Origin: Sphingobacteriia bacterium 24-36-13
GTDB lineage: Bacteria > Bacteroidota > Bacteroidia > Chitinophagales > Chitinophagaceae
DNA length: 58,464 bases
Assembly: GCA_002281875.1 (NCBI GenBank)
Contig: NCHN01000026.1
Location: 1 to 58,464, forward strand
Direction: 5' to 3'
In this document: piece by piece, positions 35,353 through 45,447 of the stretch
Position numbering within the stretch: the stretch's first letter is position 1
Layout of the letters: each line of letters opens with the position of its first letter
Translations under genes and position numbers: made by a program
Notes under the pieces: model-generated
What the model was told of the DNA's origin: nothing
Seen by the model: only the letters and a program-made list of their open reading frames with translations
Database searches by the model: none

Positions 35353-36834
35353 GTGGATAATCGCCAACCCATCAATCTTGTCTGGTTAAAAAGAGACCTT
35401 AGAACCCAGGATCATGCGCCTTTGAATGCTGCAGAACAGGAGGGTTTGCCTTATATAATTGTTTATCTGTTTGAACCTTCGATTATTCAATACCCAGATA
35501 CAAGTGAAAGGCACTTGCAATTTCAGTACCATGCTATTCAAACAATGAATTGTAAGCTTGCAGTCTATAATAGATGCGTTAATATTTTTTATGCAGAAGC
35601 CCTAGAAGCTTTTAGAGAGATAGCTGAGCAATACCATATTCAAACCATTTTTAGTTACCAGGAATCAGGAACAAAAATCACTTACGATAGAGACAAGCAA
35701 GTAAAGCAGTTTTGCAAATGGCATCATATTGAATGGAAAGAGTTTCAACGAGATGGAATTATAAGAGCTATTTGCAATAGAAAAGAATGGGATAAAAAAT
35801 GGTATGCCACTATGCATACGCCCATAATTCAAAACGAATTTAGCAATAATTCATTAATCAATTTTGAAACTCAGTTCCAACTCCCCCATCATTTCAAGTC
35901 TTCCCTAGAAAATTATCCAACTGCTTTTCAACCTGCGGGGGAAGACAATGCCTTAAAGTATCTTGAAAGTTTTATAAAAGAAAGAGGGAAGAACTACAGT
36001 AGACATATCAGTAAACCTTTAGAAAGTAGAAAAAGTTGTGTAAGAATTTCACCCTATATCAGCTGGGGAAACCTCAGTATTAAACAAGCGTATCAAGCGT
36101 TGAACGAAGCCCAAAAGATTTCAAATTTTAAAGGGCCTGTTAAAAATGCGATTACCCGTTTAAAATGGCATTGCCATTTTATTCAAAAATTTGAAGTGGA
36201 GGGTAGTTATGAATTCAACTGCATCAACAAAGGGTATGAACTACTAATGCATCCAACAAACGAATCATTTATAAAAGCTTGGGAAGAAGGTAAAACGGGC
36301 TTCCCATTAGTTGATGCTTGTATGCGTTGTTTGATTGCAACTGGCTGGATTAATTTTCGGATGCGTGCGATGCTGGTGTCTTTTTTATGCCACCATCTCT
36401 ACCAGGACTGGAGATTGGGGGCGCATCATTTGGCCAGACAATTTTTAGATTATGAACCAGGTATTCATTACCCGCAGTTTCAAATGCAGGCTGGCACTAC
36501 TGGTGTAAATACTATTCGCATCTATAACCCAATTAAACAATCCAGCGATCATGATCCCGAAGGAATTTTTATAAAACAATGGGTTCCTGAATTACAAAAT
36601 GTACCCACAGCTTTTATTCATGAACCCCATACGATGAGCCTGATGGAGCAACAACTTTGCAATACCATCATTGGTAAAGATTATCCTTTTCCAATTGTGA
36701 ATGCAACAGAGGCAGGTAGAGCAGCACGCGAAAAAATTTGGAGTCATCGCAACCATGAAACGGTGCAACAAGAAAAAGCTAGAATTTTATTCACCCATAC
36801 AAGAAATAAAAAATTAAATAAAGCTAGCGGTTAA
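35353..36834 (+). CDS. Cryptochrome/DNA photolyase family protein
   Basis: A 493-residue flavoprotein starting with GTG; no in-frame ATG lies near and the start gives the usual [15 protein letters not shown] opening. An N-terminal Rossmann domain (about residues 7-135) should bind the antenna cofactor. The helical FAD-binding domain (about 205-470) contains [58 protein letters not shown] and the segment [20 protein letters not shown]. Known members either repair UV dimers in DNA by light or act as light sensors; I cannot tell CPD photolyase, (6-4) photolyase and cryptochrome apart from this sequence. It begins 18 bp after the PAS kinase. Confidence 0.9.
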   Translation: MDNRQPINLVWLKRDLRTQDHAPLNAAEQEGLPYIIVYLFEPSIIQYPDTSERHLQFQYHAIQTMNCKLAVYNRCVNIFYAEALEAFREIAEQYHIQTIFSYQESGTKITYDRDKQVKQFCKWHHIEWKEFQRDGIIRAICNRKEWDKKWYATMHTPIIQNEFSNNSLINFETQFQLPHHFKSSLENYPTAFQPAGEDNALKYLESFIKERGKNYSRHISKPLESRKSCVRISPYISWGNLSIKQAYQALNEAQKISNFKGPVKNAITRLKWHCHFIQKFEVEGSYEFNCINKGYELLMHPTNESFIKAWEEGKTGFPLVDACMRCLIATGWINFRMRAMLVSFLCHHLYQDWRLGAHHLARQFLDYEPGIHYPQFQMQAGTTGVNTIRIYNPIKQSSDHDPEGIFIKQWVPELQNVPTAFIHEPHTMSLMEQQLCNTIIGKDYPFPIVNATEAGRAAREKIWSHRNHETVQQEKARILFTHTRNKKLNKASG

Positions 36835-36925
36835 AAACAGTCAACTCTACAACAAAAATGAAGAATAACTCATGTCTGTTTTCAATTAGTTTAGAGGTAT
36901 CAAACTTCAATTCTAATTTAAGCAC

Positions 36926-38620
36926 ATGATTAAGTTTTATGTATTGTTTGGCTCGGCCATTATATTTTCTCTTGTTACTTCTGCACAACAAAATCCTTCT
37001 TTAGAAAAACTAAAAAGTACTACTGCAGTAAAACACGATGAATCAACCCCAATTGCAGTTGATAAACCATTGATTAAACCTGCAGGTGCAGCAGTTGAAC
37101 AAAACCAATTCGGAACTAAAAAAGCGGCACAATTAATTACCAGTTTTGAAGGCTTGGGAGAAAGCTTTGTTGGTCCGCAAGGAACAGCAGTGTTAAGAAA
37201 TCCTTCAGATAATTCGTTGGCTGTAGGCCTTGATCATATTGTTCAGATTGTGAATTCTCGAATGGCTATTTTTTCTAAAAAAGGAAAAACCTTTGCTGAA
37301 TCTGGCCGCCCATTGTATGGTCCAGTTGAAACACGCAATGTGTTTCGTGGCTTTGGTGGTCCTTGTGAGAATATGAATAACGGTGATGCCGTAGTTAGGT
37401 ATGATCAATTAGCGGATAGATGGTTGATTGTAATGCCAACTTTTCGAAAAGGGATTTCTAGAAATATAGATACTACCACTAAGCAAAGAGTTACACTTAC
37501 ACAACCCGGTGAGGCAGTTACCTTATTTCAGCCCCCACTATTAAAAGAAACGCCAGCACCAGTAAATGGTCCGCGTCCTGCTGCTCCAAGACCTCCAGCG
37601 GATGGAACTTATTGCATGTGCTACGCAATTAGTACGAGCCCTGATCCACTAGGATCCTATTATCGATATGAATTTGAACGTGAATTATTTCCAGACTATC
37701 CAAGACCAACAGTATGGCCTGATGGTTATTATACCACAACTAGTACAGGGGATGATGTGATTGAAAGACATGCATATGTGGTTGATCGGAATAAAATGTT
37801 GAAAGGACAGGATGCAAAAGAACAGTCGTTTATAATTAAAGATGTCAACTTTATTATTAATGCAGACCTCGACGGAAAACAATTACCACCAGCTGGAGCA
37901 CCCAGTATAATGATGGCTGCAGGAGGCAGCCAACTCAATAAGATTTTAGAAGACGACGGCATCTATGTATGGAAATACAAAGTGGATTGGAATAACTTTT
38001 CAAATACAAAAATTGAAGGACCAGTCAAAATTCCCGTTGCACCCTATCAATATTTGGGGGGAGGACAGCTGACTAAAGCGGTACCTCAACCTGGAACCGA
38101 TCAACATTTAGATGCACAAGGAGACAAGTTGATGGCTCGATTGGTTTATAGAAGAATAGGGAATCGCGAATCTGTTGTGGGGGTGCATTCTGTAAATACT
38201 GCTTTAGGTGGCGGCGGAGTAAGGTGGTATGAATTTTTAGTAAACAAAGACCGCTCCGTAAAATTGTATCAACAAGGTACTTATGCACCCGATAGTAATT
38301 TTCGTTGGATGGCTAGCCCAGCAATAGATAAATATGGCAATATTGGTATTGGTTATTCATTTGGTGGGAAAAATGATTTTCCAGGGCAAAGGTTTGCAGG
38401 CAGACATTTTGGAGACCCATTAGGTAAACTAACTTTAAATGAAGTGATTCTTGTGAATGGTGAAGCTGCTCAAACCAATACGCTTAGATGGGAAGATTAT
38501 ACCCAAACAGCCATTGATCCTAGTGACGATGAAACGATTTGGTATGTGGGTGATTATTTAAAAAAGGGAGCAAAGAATTATTCATCTAAAATTGGTGCAT
38601 TTAAGTTGGGTAAGAAATGA
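36926..38620 (+). CDS. Exported protein of unknown function (564 residues)
   Basis: A secreted protein with signal peptide MIKFYVLFGSAIIFSLVTSA|QQ. The body is rich in W, G and aromatic residues with repeated motifs of the beta-propeller type (NPSDNSLAVGLDHIVQIVNS, VRYDQLADRWLIVMP, RWMASPAIDKYGNIGIGYS). A proline-rich stretch lies near residues 205-230. I recall similar exported proteins in several environmental phyla, without a known function. It has no T9SS C-terminal signal that I can see. It stands alone, convergent with the PorP/SprF gene, which ends 20 bp away. Confidence 0.6.
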   Translation: MIKFYVLFGSAIIFSLVTSAQQNPSLEKLKSTTAVKHDESTPIAVDKPLIKPAGAAVEQNQFGTKKAAQLITSFEGLGESFVGPQGTAVLRNPSDNSLAVGLDHIVQIVNSRMAIFSKKGKTFAESGRPLYGPVETRNVFRGFGGPCENMNNGDAVVRYDQLADRWLIVMPTFRKGISRNIDTTTKQRVTLTQPGEAVTLFQPPLLKETPAPVNGPRPAAPRPPADGTYCMCYAISTSPDPLGSYYRYEFERELFPDYPRPTVWPDGYYTTTSTGDDVIERHAYVVDRNKMLKGQDAKEQSFIIKDVNFIINADLDGKQLPPAGAPSIMMAAGGSQLNKILEDDGIYVWKYKVDWNNFSNTKIEGPVKIPVAPYQYLGGGQLTKAVPQPGTDQHLDAQGDKLMARLVYRRIGNRESVVGVHSVNTALGGGGVRWYEFLVNKDRSVKLYQQGTYAPDSNFRWMASPAIDKYGNIGIGYSFGGKNDFPGQRFAGRHFGDPLGKLTLNEVILVNGEAAQTNTLRWEDYTQTAIDPSDDETIWYVGDYLKKGAKNYSSKIGAFKLGKK

Positions 38621-38640
38621 TTGGAAGGATATAAAATCTT

Positions 38641-39678
38641 TTAAAACACTCCACACTTATATTTTAATAAACTCTTGTCTTTGTTTAAAGTATAGTACAA
38701 AGAAACTTCGTTAGAATAACGCAATTGACCTGCAGTGATGCGGTTACTAAAACTCATATCGTTGGTATAACCTAATCGCCAATAATTCCATTCAATTCCA
38801 ATATAAGGAATGATACTTTGATCGGTCCTGTACCAGGCACCTAAATATAATTCAACATAAGAACGCAATGCATCTTTAATATAATAACTGTAAGCCCCTC
38901 CAATCAATAGTTGATTAAATGTTTGTTGTTGTTGAAACTGAAAACTTGCATGAATTGTTCCTGCGTATCCAACAGGGCTCATCATACCGCCATGTATTGT
39001 TTTTCGTAAAGGTGCAATACTATTACTACTGCTAAACTCTTTTTGAGCTTGAAGTAGATTAAACAATGACGCACCAATATAATAGTGATGTTCCCTGGTA
39101 GGCGCATATTGAAATAAGATGCCTGTATTAATATCAACCGCCGATTTACTTAAATTATTGTTTAGTAAAATGTCTCCACTAGGAAGCGTAAACCCACCGG
39201 GAGTTAGTTGGTCTTCAAATTGAGCATTGGCAGCATTGAACCTTCTATTGCTATAATTGCTTTGAAACCCTATTGTGATAGATCTTTTTTGTTCATCATC
39301 TAATCCTTTCATATACGAAAGCGAAATGCCCAAATTATTATTGGTGATAATTTTATTACCCGTTTGATCAGACAGTAAAAGAACACCCATACTCAGCCGA
39401 TCAATCGATTTAATTTTATTGGCTAATAAATTAAAATCTACTGAAAGGGTTTTTGTATTATAGGCATTATTATAGTCTGCGTTTTGAGAACGAATATTAC
39501 TCACCGCTCTCATGGTTCCATTAAAGTTTCCTGTTAATGCTGGGTTAAGGGTTAATGGTGAAGAAAAAAATTGAAAGAAGCTGGGGTCTTGCGCTTTTGC
39601 AAAATTAATTAATGATGCTAGTAATGCAAAAGCCAGCAATGCACGGATTAAAAATGTATTCATTGGCTGTAGCATCAT
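38641..39678 (-). CDS. PorP/SprF-family type IX secretion outer-membrane protein
   Basis: A 345-residue outer-membrane beta-barrel with signal peptide ending FAKAQ. The segment DPSFFQFFSSPLTLNPALTG is the classic PorP/SprF start of the mature protein, and WNYWRLGYTNDMSFSNRI lies near the end. SprF-type proteins work with a specific large T9SS substrate and attach it to the cell surface. The start codon overlaps the stop codon of the upstream metalloprotease (ATGA at 39675-39678), so the two are translated together and this protein is probably its dedicated partner. Confidence 0.93.
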   Translation of the reverse strand: MMLQPMNTFLIRALLAFALLASLINFAKAQDPSFFQFFSSPLTLNPALTGNFNGTMRAVSNIRSQNADYNNAYNTKTLSVDFNLLANKIKSIDRLSMGVLLLSDQTGNKIITNNNLGISLSYMKGLDDEQKRSITIGFQSNYSNRRFNAANAQFEDQLTPGGFTLPSGDILLNNNLSKSAVDINTGILFQYAPTREHHYYIGASLFNLLQAQKEFSSSNSIAPLRKTIHGGMMSPVGYAGTIHASFQFQQQQTFNQLLIGGAYSYYIKDALRSYVELYLGAWYRTDQSIIPYIGIEWNYWRLGYTNDMSFSNRITAGQLRYSNEVSLYYTLNKDKSLLKYKCGVF

Positions 39679-42600
39679 CTGAGTAGCGTAATATTTCCTT
39701 TATATGTTTCTGTTGTACCGTCTGTAAGCAATACTATTAGTTGATAAATATAGGTCCCTGCCTCTGCGGGCTTTCCGTTATAAGTTCCATCCCATCCATC
39801 CGTATAACTATTGGGTAAATTTCCTGACTTATTAAATACAGTAGCTCCCCACCTATTCATTATTCTAAACAATTTAACTTGAGTTACTTCTTTACCTGCA
39901 ATCACATAAAAATAATCGTTCTTTCCATCTCCATTGGGTGAGAATACATTGGGTAATGATAAGTGTGAAGTAAAATAAGCATTCACCGGAATAGACGCAG
40001 TATCTACACAACCATATTGACTAGTAGCTATAGCAGAAATAATAGTAGATGAATTTGTTTTAAGAATTGGTGTAAAACAATCAGTACAATTAAATGCAAA
40101 GCTGGGTGTCCATCGAATAGCTGTCACTGGTTCTCCAAATTGTAAAATAGACAAAGGATATGGATCACCTCTAGGTATGGCAATTTGTGTAATTGGTAAA
40201 CCAATGGCAAATACTTGATAGGGAGCAGAAAGGGCGTTGTTGTTGGTTTGCTCTTCATAAATAGCCAAGTCGGGATTCATATATAGGTATACATTATTTG
40301 CTCCTTTCCTAGCAAAAGAATGGCTGATTGTAGCGCATCCATTGGTGAAAACAGTAAATCCTGGAATAACCATTTCATACAATAGTTTAGCGCTTGGCTC
40401 GGTTTTAAGTGTATCAAAATATTGAATCTTAATAGACTTTGTTAGTTGTTCATATCCGTTTAATAAACAGAGTTGGCTACTTATGAATACGCTATCATTG
40501 TTCTTATAGCAAAATATTTTTTGATTGCTAACCACTAAATCGTTTGGAAAAATATTAATAGTGGCGGTAGTTGAATCTTCGCATCCATACTGAGTAACAG
40601 TTTTTACTTTCAAATAGGTTGTATCCAATATTTTCATAGACGGCGTTAAACAATTGGTACAACTAAAACTTCCTGTATTACTGGTCCAAAGTATTGAACT
40701 TAGCGGGTCTGGCGCATGATTTAGTCTAAAACTTTGTGTACTATTTACCAATACGGTAGTATCTTTTGGGGTAATGCTTCGGGTTGGTTGAAACAAAAAT
40801 CTTCGTGCCCGATTATTGGTTTTACTTATTTCTTGTATAGCATTTTCTTCATCAAAAATTAAATAAATAGAATCTGGCCTGTTTCTATCTGCTTTTACTA
40901 TATGCGTATAAGTAGCTGAACAATTGCCCAAAATATAAGCAGGTGTTTTAAATAGGCTGTCATATTCTTTTCTACCAGGAACAGAACTGTCTTTATCATA
41001 AAATCTTACTGAAGTGCCCGCAGGTATAGTATCTACTCCATAATTGATTATACCAAAAACCAATTGTATTGAATCATTCTTGTAACAATTGGCCGAATAA
41101 AGTACCAATGTTGCATCACTTGTTGCTTCTGTTACATTCAAGCTAAACTTTTCAGAAACAGCAGTACAACTACCTTTTGCCGCATTTAACCAAACGCTAT
41201 AATTTCCAGCAATTGGGAAAGAGTAAAGTAAATCAACTGCAGTACTAATCAATTGTTGAGTTCCTGTGGTATTATTTCTAATATACCATTCAAAACTATC
41301 TGCATTTTGAGAATAGTTTTTAAATGTGACCGTGTCTTCATAAATACCATTCTTAGAAGAAACAATTCTTTTATCTGGTGAAAACCGGGCAACTGTTCCA
41401 CAGCTCACAAACACTTGTGTATAATAACTACTATTACAAGTGCCTCCCGCATTAAATGCTTTTAGCTTTACTGTAAAAGTTCCAGCGCTTGAAAAAAGAT
41501 AATTAAGATTGGCGCCCGACCCTACTAAAGACTCTACTCCTGTTGCGGTGTTCTTAATCCACCATTCATAATTACTCGCACCAATAGAGCAGTTAGTAAA
41601 TTCAACCGAAGTGCCAATCAAGGGAAAAGGATTGGCTGTTACTTCATACAATGCATTAATATTATCGGCACATACGGGTGTTGCACCATCACTCACTAAT
41701 AAACTCCCACCGTTAAATACCGATAAGAATGCGCGCATGCGTTCTCCCTGTCCGGGCGTAAAAACAGTTGGACAACTGGTTCCATAATCCATAAAGTTGG
41801 AGATATTGTCTCGCATGTCTACAGTGAAAGGGCCTGAAAGCGTATCTGTGCCACAAGAATTCTCCGGATTATTACAGTCAGATCCTTGTATACTTCTATC
41901 GGGCGGGGTATCACAAACCCGATCACCATCTGTAGTACAATCGTTGTTTACACAGTTGGTTCCTTGAAACGTATGCAACAAAGACAAGTAGTGTCCCATT
42001 TCGTGTGCAATAATAGAAGTGACTAAGCCTGCAACTACCATTCCTCCTCCCGCTGAAGCATAACCACCATACGCCATTCTAGTCCATTGCCCACATTCAA
42101 AAACACTGGGTTGAATTTCTCCGTTAATTTTTTTCACTACCCATATATTGGCATATTTAGCAGGATCCCATTTTATTTGGTTTTTCATGGCAGCATCTTC
42201 TAAGTCTACATCTACTGTATCATAGTAAGATTTGATTCGATTGATGCCATTTGATTTTTCTCCTGTAGGGGTTCTCTGGGCTAACTTAAATTGTATGCGG
42301 GTATCTTCTCCTAAAGTATCCACTCCATAAGCTCCTTGGTGAGCAAATGCTTTATTAAGATCGTCTAAACTTGCTTGAACCATTGCATCTGTAATGGCGA
42401 AAGGGTCTTCACTTATTAAATGGAATACAACAGGAATATAAACAGTGGCGGGTAAAGGTGTGGAATTAGATTTTATGGTTCCGCTTGATTGATTGCGAAT
42501 ACTACTCTTTGAAAAAACGGTTTGTCTTGTTTTTAAAATCTGAGCACGAATGGCTAGATTCATTTTTTCTTCCTCTGCTTTATACCGTTTTGATTTACTA

Positions 42601-42704
42601 CTATCTGCTCTTCCTAAATCGTACCCGCATGCTACTTGCGCATTTATACCATGGGTGATGAATGTGGTTAACAGAATAAGTAATATTTTCAAATAGTTAT
42701 TCAT
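39675..42704 (-). CDS. T9SS-secreted M43 metalloprotease with PKD-like domains and type B C-terminal sorting domain
   Basis: A 1009-residue secreted protein with signal peptide MNNYLKILLILLTTFITHGINA|Q. The pappalysin-type (M43) catalytic domain spans about residues 85-335: zinc ligands H234, H238 and H244 with general base E235 in HEMGHYLSLLH, and the Met-turn NISNFMDYG. PKD-like domains follow (NYEWWIKNT, SFEWYIRNNT), then two CARDB-like segments alternating with short beta units. The last 90 residues are the gliding-motility type C-terminal domain (LPNVFSPNGDGKNDYFYV, MNRWGATVFN, GTYIYQLIVLL), the type B signal for type IX secretion. It is translationally coupled to PorP/SprF. Confidence 0.93.
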   Translation of the reverse strand: MNNYLKILLILLTTFITHGINAQVACGYDLGRADSSKSKRYKAEEEKMNLAIRAQILKTRQTVFSKSSIRNQSSGTIKSNSTPLPATVYIPVVFHLISEDPFAITDAMVQASLDDLNKAFAHQGAYGVDTLGEDTRIQFKLAQRTPTGEKSNGINRIKSYYDTVDVDLEDAAMKNQIKWDPAKYANIWVVKKINGEIQPSVFECGQWTRMAYGGYASAGGGMVVAGLVTSIIAHEMGHYLSLLHTFQGTNCVNNDCTTDGDRVCDTPPDRSIQGSDCNNPENSCGTDTLSGPFTVDMRDNISNFMDYGTSCPTVFTPGQGERMRAFLSVFNGGSLLVSDGATPVCADNINALYEVTANPFPLIGTSVEFTNCSIGASNYEWWIKNTATGVESLVGSGANLNYLFSSAGTFTVKLKAFNAGGTCNSSYYTQVFVSCGTVARFSPDKRIVSSKNGIYEDTVTFKNYSQNADSFEWYIRNNTTGTQQLISTAVDLLYSFPIAGNYSVWLNAAKGSCTAVSEKFSLNVTEATSDATLVLYSANCYKNDSIQLVFGIINYGVDTIPAGTSVRFYDKDSSVPGRKEYDSLFKTPAYILGNCSATYTHIVKADRNRPDSIYLIFDEENAIQEISKTNNRARRFLFQPTRSITPKDTTVLVNSTQSFRLNHAPDPLSSILWTSNTGSFSCTNCLTPSMKILDTTYLKVKTVTQYGCEDSTTATINIFPNDLVVSNQKIFCYKNNDSVFISSQLCLLNGYEQLTKSIKIQYFDTLKTEPSAKLLYEMVIPGFTVFTNGCATISHSFARKGANNVYLYMNPDLAIYEEQTNNNALSAPYQVFAIGLPITQIAIPRGDPYPLSILQFGEPVTAIRWTPSFAFNCTDCFTPILKTNSSTIISAIATSQYGCVDTASIPVNAYFTSHLSLPNVFSPNGDGKNDYFYVIAGKEVTQVKLFRIMNRWGATVFNKSGNLPNSYTDGWDGTYNGKPAEAGTYIYQLIVLLTDGTTETYKGNITLLR

Positions 42705-42814
42705 TAGGATTATTTTGAAGATACCTATTTTAATGATGCTGTATTAAGGAACTATGCAGCTTATTCTACAATATTTAAAATCAATTAAAATAGCATCCGT
42801 TAAATTTTGATAAA

Positions 42815-43378
42815 ATGAAAAATACCGTTGTTATAACAGGAGCAGGCGTTTCAGTGGAGTCGGGTATTCAACCCTTTAGAGGAAAGAATGGACTTTGGAA
42901 TGAGAATCCTACGGAAATGGCTACCAATAGATATTTCAGAACAAATACTAGTGCATTTCTTCAATGGTATTACCATCGCTTTGTAAGTTGTAAAGACGCA
43001 TTGCCTAATAAGGCCCATGAAATATTGGCCAAGCAAAATATCAAATTAATTACCCAAAATGTAGATAACCTCCATGTAAAAGCACAACATCCAAGCAACC
43101 ACCTCATTGAAATTCATGGCAATATCAATTTTAAAAGAAAGATCAATGCTGAATATATTACCGAATTAGAATTGGCAAACTGGAATCAAGTAGCCGATAC
43201 CATCATTTTTATGGGCACATCTAATTCTGTCGGTTTTACTTACGGTGCATTACAAGTTGGTGTACATAACCATAAAAAAGTAGTTGTGGTTGACCCCAAT
43301 CCCGCCCCTTCCTTTAACCACCCTGGTGTAGAAATTATTAAAGAGACGGCTACTGATTTTTGCTCAAGATATTTTTAG
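42815..43378 (+). CDS. Compact Sir2-family NAD-dependent deacylase without zinc ribbon
   Basis: A 187-residue sirtuin. The NAD-binding motifs are complete: VVITGAGVSVESGIQPFRG, ITQNVDNLH, and the catalytic histidine in IEIHGNI, then FMGTSNSV and VVDPNPAP. The family is usually 230-250 residues and carries four zinc-binding cysteines after HG; here only about 25 residues without cysteine (FKRKINAEYITELELANW) stand in that place. Class III sirtuins of this phylum can lack the cysteines, but this version is shorter than I would expect. It probably removes acyl groups from lysine in cytoplasmic proteins if active. It stands between divergent and downstream genes with 110 and 66 bp spacers. Confidence 0.88.
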   Translation: MKNTVVITGAGVSVESGIQPFRGKNGLWNENPTEMATNRYFRTNTSAFLQWYYHRFVSCKDALPNKAHEILAKQNIKLITQNVDNLHVKAQHPSNHLIEIHGNINFKRKINAEYITELELANWNQVADTIIFMGTSNSVGFTYGALQVGVHNHKKVVVVDPNPAPSFNHPGVEIIKETATDFCSRYF

Positions 43379-43444
43379 TATAGGGATAAATCTTTTTTAT
43401 CTTACAATCAAAATTCAATCATCCCCCTTTATAAACCCCGCTTC

Positions 43445-45442
43445 ATGAAACAAAAAATGCTATTCTCATTGCTTGCCCTTTCTTTATTGAATTTGCAAAC
43501 AACCACTGCACAAGTTGCTAAAGCCGCAACTGCAAAAAGAAAACTGCAACCCGCAGATATTTATCGTTTGCAAACCTTAGGTGATCCACAAGTATCTCCA
43601 GAAGGCAATTGGGTTGCCTATACTTTATCATCTGTTGATTCAGCTCAAAACAAACGCAATACAGATATTTGGATGGTGAGTTGGGATGGAAAGCAAACTA
43701 TTCAATTGACCAATAGTCCTGATGCGGAAACACAACCTCGTTGGAGCCCTGATGGTAAATATTTGTCTTTTGTTTCTTCTCGAAATGGAGAAATCAATTC
43801 CCAAATTTGGCTAATGAATCGATTGGGTGGAGAAGGTAAAAAGTTAACCAGTTTAAAGACCAGCTTGATGGACTATAGTTGGAGCCCCGATGGTAAACAG
43901 ATTTTAATGACCATCAAAACTCCGGCTGATACATCAAAGCCAAAGACGCCTAAACCTATAGTGATTGATCGGTACAAGTTTAAGCAAGATGTAGTGGGAT
44001 ATATTACGCAGCGGAATCCCATCCACCTATATCTTTTTGATATTGCTACTAAGAAAACAGATACTTTAACCAGTGGTGAGTTTGATCAAAGAGGGGCAAT
44101 ATTTAGTCCTGATGGAAAACAAATTGCTTTCGTAAGTAATACCACTGCTGATCCAGATAGAAATATCAATACAGATATTTTTGTGATGGAAGCAAAGCCC
44201 AAAGCAACCCCCAAGCAATTAACCAAATGGCCTGGTACCGATGATAGCCCAGTATGGAGCCCAGATAGTAAAACAATTGCTTATTTAAGTTCTGCATCTG
44301 AATCGTACACCGCATACCAAGAGCAATACCTTACCCTAATTGATGCAAGTGGTGCTGGTACCCCAAAGTATTTATCTAAAACATTAGACAGACCGGTTGG
44401 CAATATTAAGTTCACTAAAGATGGTGCTCAAGTTGCTGTATTAATTTCAGATGACAGAGAAAGATATATTGGTCAATTCAATATTGCAACAGGTGCACTC
44501 AGTAAAATTGCTGGAGGCAAAAGAAGTTATGGCGCACTTCAAGCATATAGCAGCAATAACTGGTTGGCTGCAATGAGTGAGCCACAATTGCCCACTGAAT
44601 TGTATGCGGTTGAAAATGGGGCGCCTAGAAGATTAACCAAACACCAAGATGAATTTGTGGCGCCTCTAGAACTCGCTTCTGTAGAAGGGTATAGCTCTAC
44701 CAGTTCAGATGGAACAAAAGTATCGAGCATTGCACTTAGACCTGCTAATATTCCTGCTACTCAAAAATTACCAACGCTTTTTTATATACATGGAGGACCT
44801 GTAGCACAAGATGAATATGGGTTCGATTTAACTCGCCAAATGCTTTCGGCTGCAGGCTATATGGTGGTAGGAGTAAACTATCGCGGCAGTAGCGGACGTG
44901 GATGGGATTATTCTAAAACCATTAGTGCCGATTGGGGTAACAAAGAAGTAATTGATATTCAAGGTGCGGTAGATTACGCGGTAGAAAAAGGTTGGGCAGA
45001 CAAAGATAAGTTGGGTATTTGTGGATGGAGTTATGGAGGTATTTTAACGGATTATTTAATTGCATCCGACAATCGTTTTAAAGCTGCAAGTAGTGGAGCT
45101 GGTGTTGCAATGGTATCTTCTTTATATGGTGTTGATCAATACATCAATCAGTACGATAATGAATTGGGCGAACCTTGGAAAAATATAGAGCGCTATTTAA
45201 AATTGTCATATCCATTTTTAAAAGCCGATAAAATAAAAACGCCCACCCAATTTATGGTAGGTGAAAAAGATTTCAATGTACCTGCTGTAGGTAGTGAGCA
45301 AATGTATCAAGCCCTTCGTTCATTGGGAACACCAACAGAGCTGATTATTTATCCAGGACAATTTCATGGCATCAGCACACCTAGTTATGTGAAAGATCGT
45401 TTTGAAAGATATATTGGCTGGTTTAATAAATACTTAAAATAA
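43445..45442 (+). CDS. Exported S9 family peptidase (prolyl oligopeptidase-like)
   Basis: A 665-residue protein with signal peptide MKQKMLFSLLALSLLNLQTTTAQ up to about residue 23. A seven-bladed propeller follows with repeated SPDGK motifs (WSPDGKYLSFVSSRNGE, FSPDGKQIAFVSNTT). The alpha/beta-hydrolase domain carries the nucleophile S529 in CGWSYGG, an acid in GEKDFNVP and the histidine in GQFHGIS. It acts on short peptides in the periplasm. The FAD oxidoreductase starts 5 bp downstream. Confidence 0.92.
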   Translation: MKQKMLFSLLALSLLNLQTTTAQVAKAATAKRKLQPADIYRLQTLGDPQVSPEGNWVAYTLSSVDSAQNKRNTDIWMVSWDGKQTIQLTNSPDAETQPRWSPDGKYLSFVSSRNGEINSQIWLMNRLGGEGKKLTSLKTSLMDYSWSPDGKQILMTIKTPADTSKPKTPKPIVIDRYKFKQDVVGYITQRNPIHLYLFDIATKKTDTLTSGEFDQRGAIFSPDGKQIAFVSNTTADPDRNINTDIFVMEAKPKATPKQLTKWPGTDDSPVWSPDSKTIAYLSSASESYTAYQEQYLTLIDASGAGTPKYLSKTLDRPVGNIKFTKDGAQVAVLISDDRERYIGQFNIATGALSKIAGGKRSYGALQAYSSNNWLAAMSEPQLPTELYAVENGAPRRLTKHQDEFVAPLELASVEGYSSTSSDGTKVSSIALRPANIPATQKLPTLFYIHGGPVAQDEYGFDLTRQMLSAAGYMVVGVNYRGSSGRGWDYSKTISADWGNKEVIDIQGAVDYAVEKGWADKDKLGICGWSYGGILTDYLIASDNRFKAASSGAGVAMVSSLYGVDQYINQYDNELGEPWKNIERYLKLSYPFLKADKIKTPTQFMVGEKDFNVPAVGSEQMYQALRSLGTPTELIIYPGQFHGISTPSYVKDRFERYIGWFNKYLK

Positions 45443-45447
45443 ATCTG

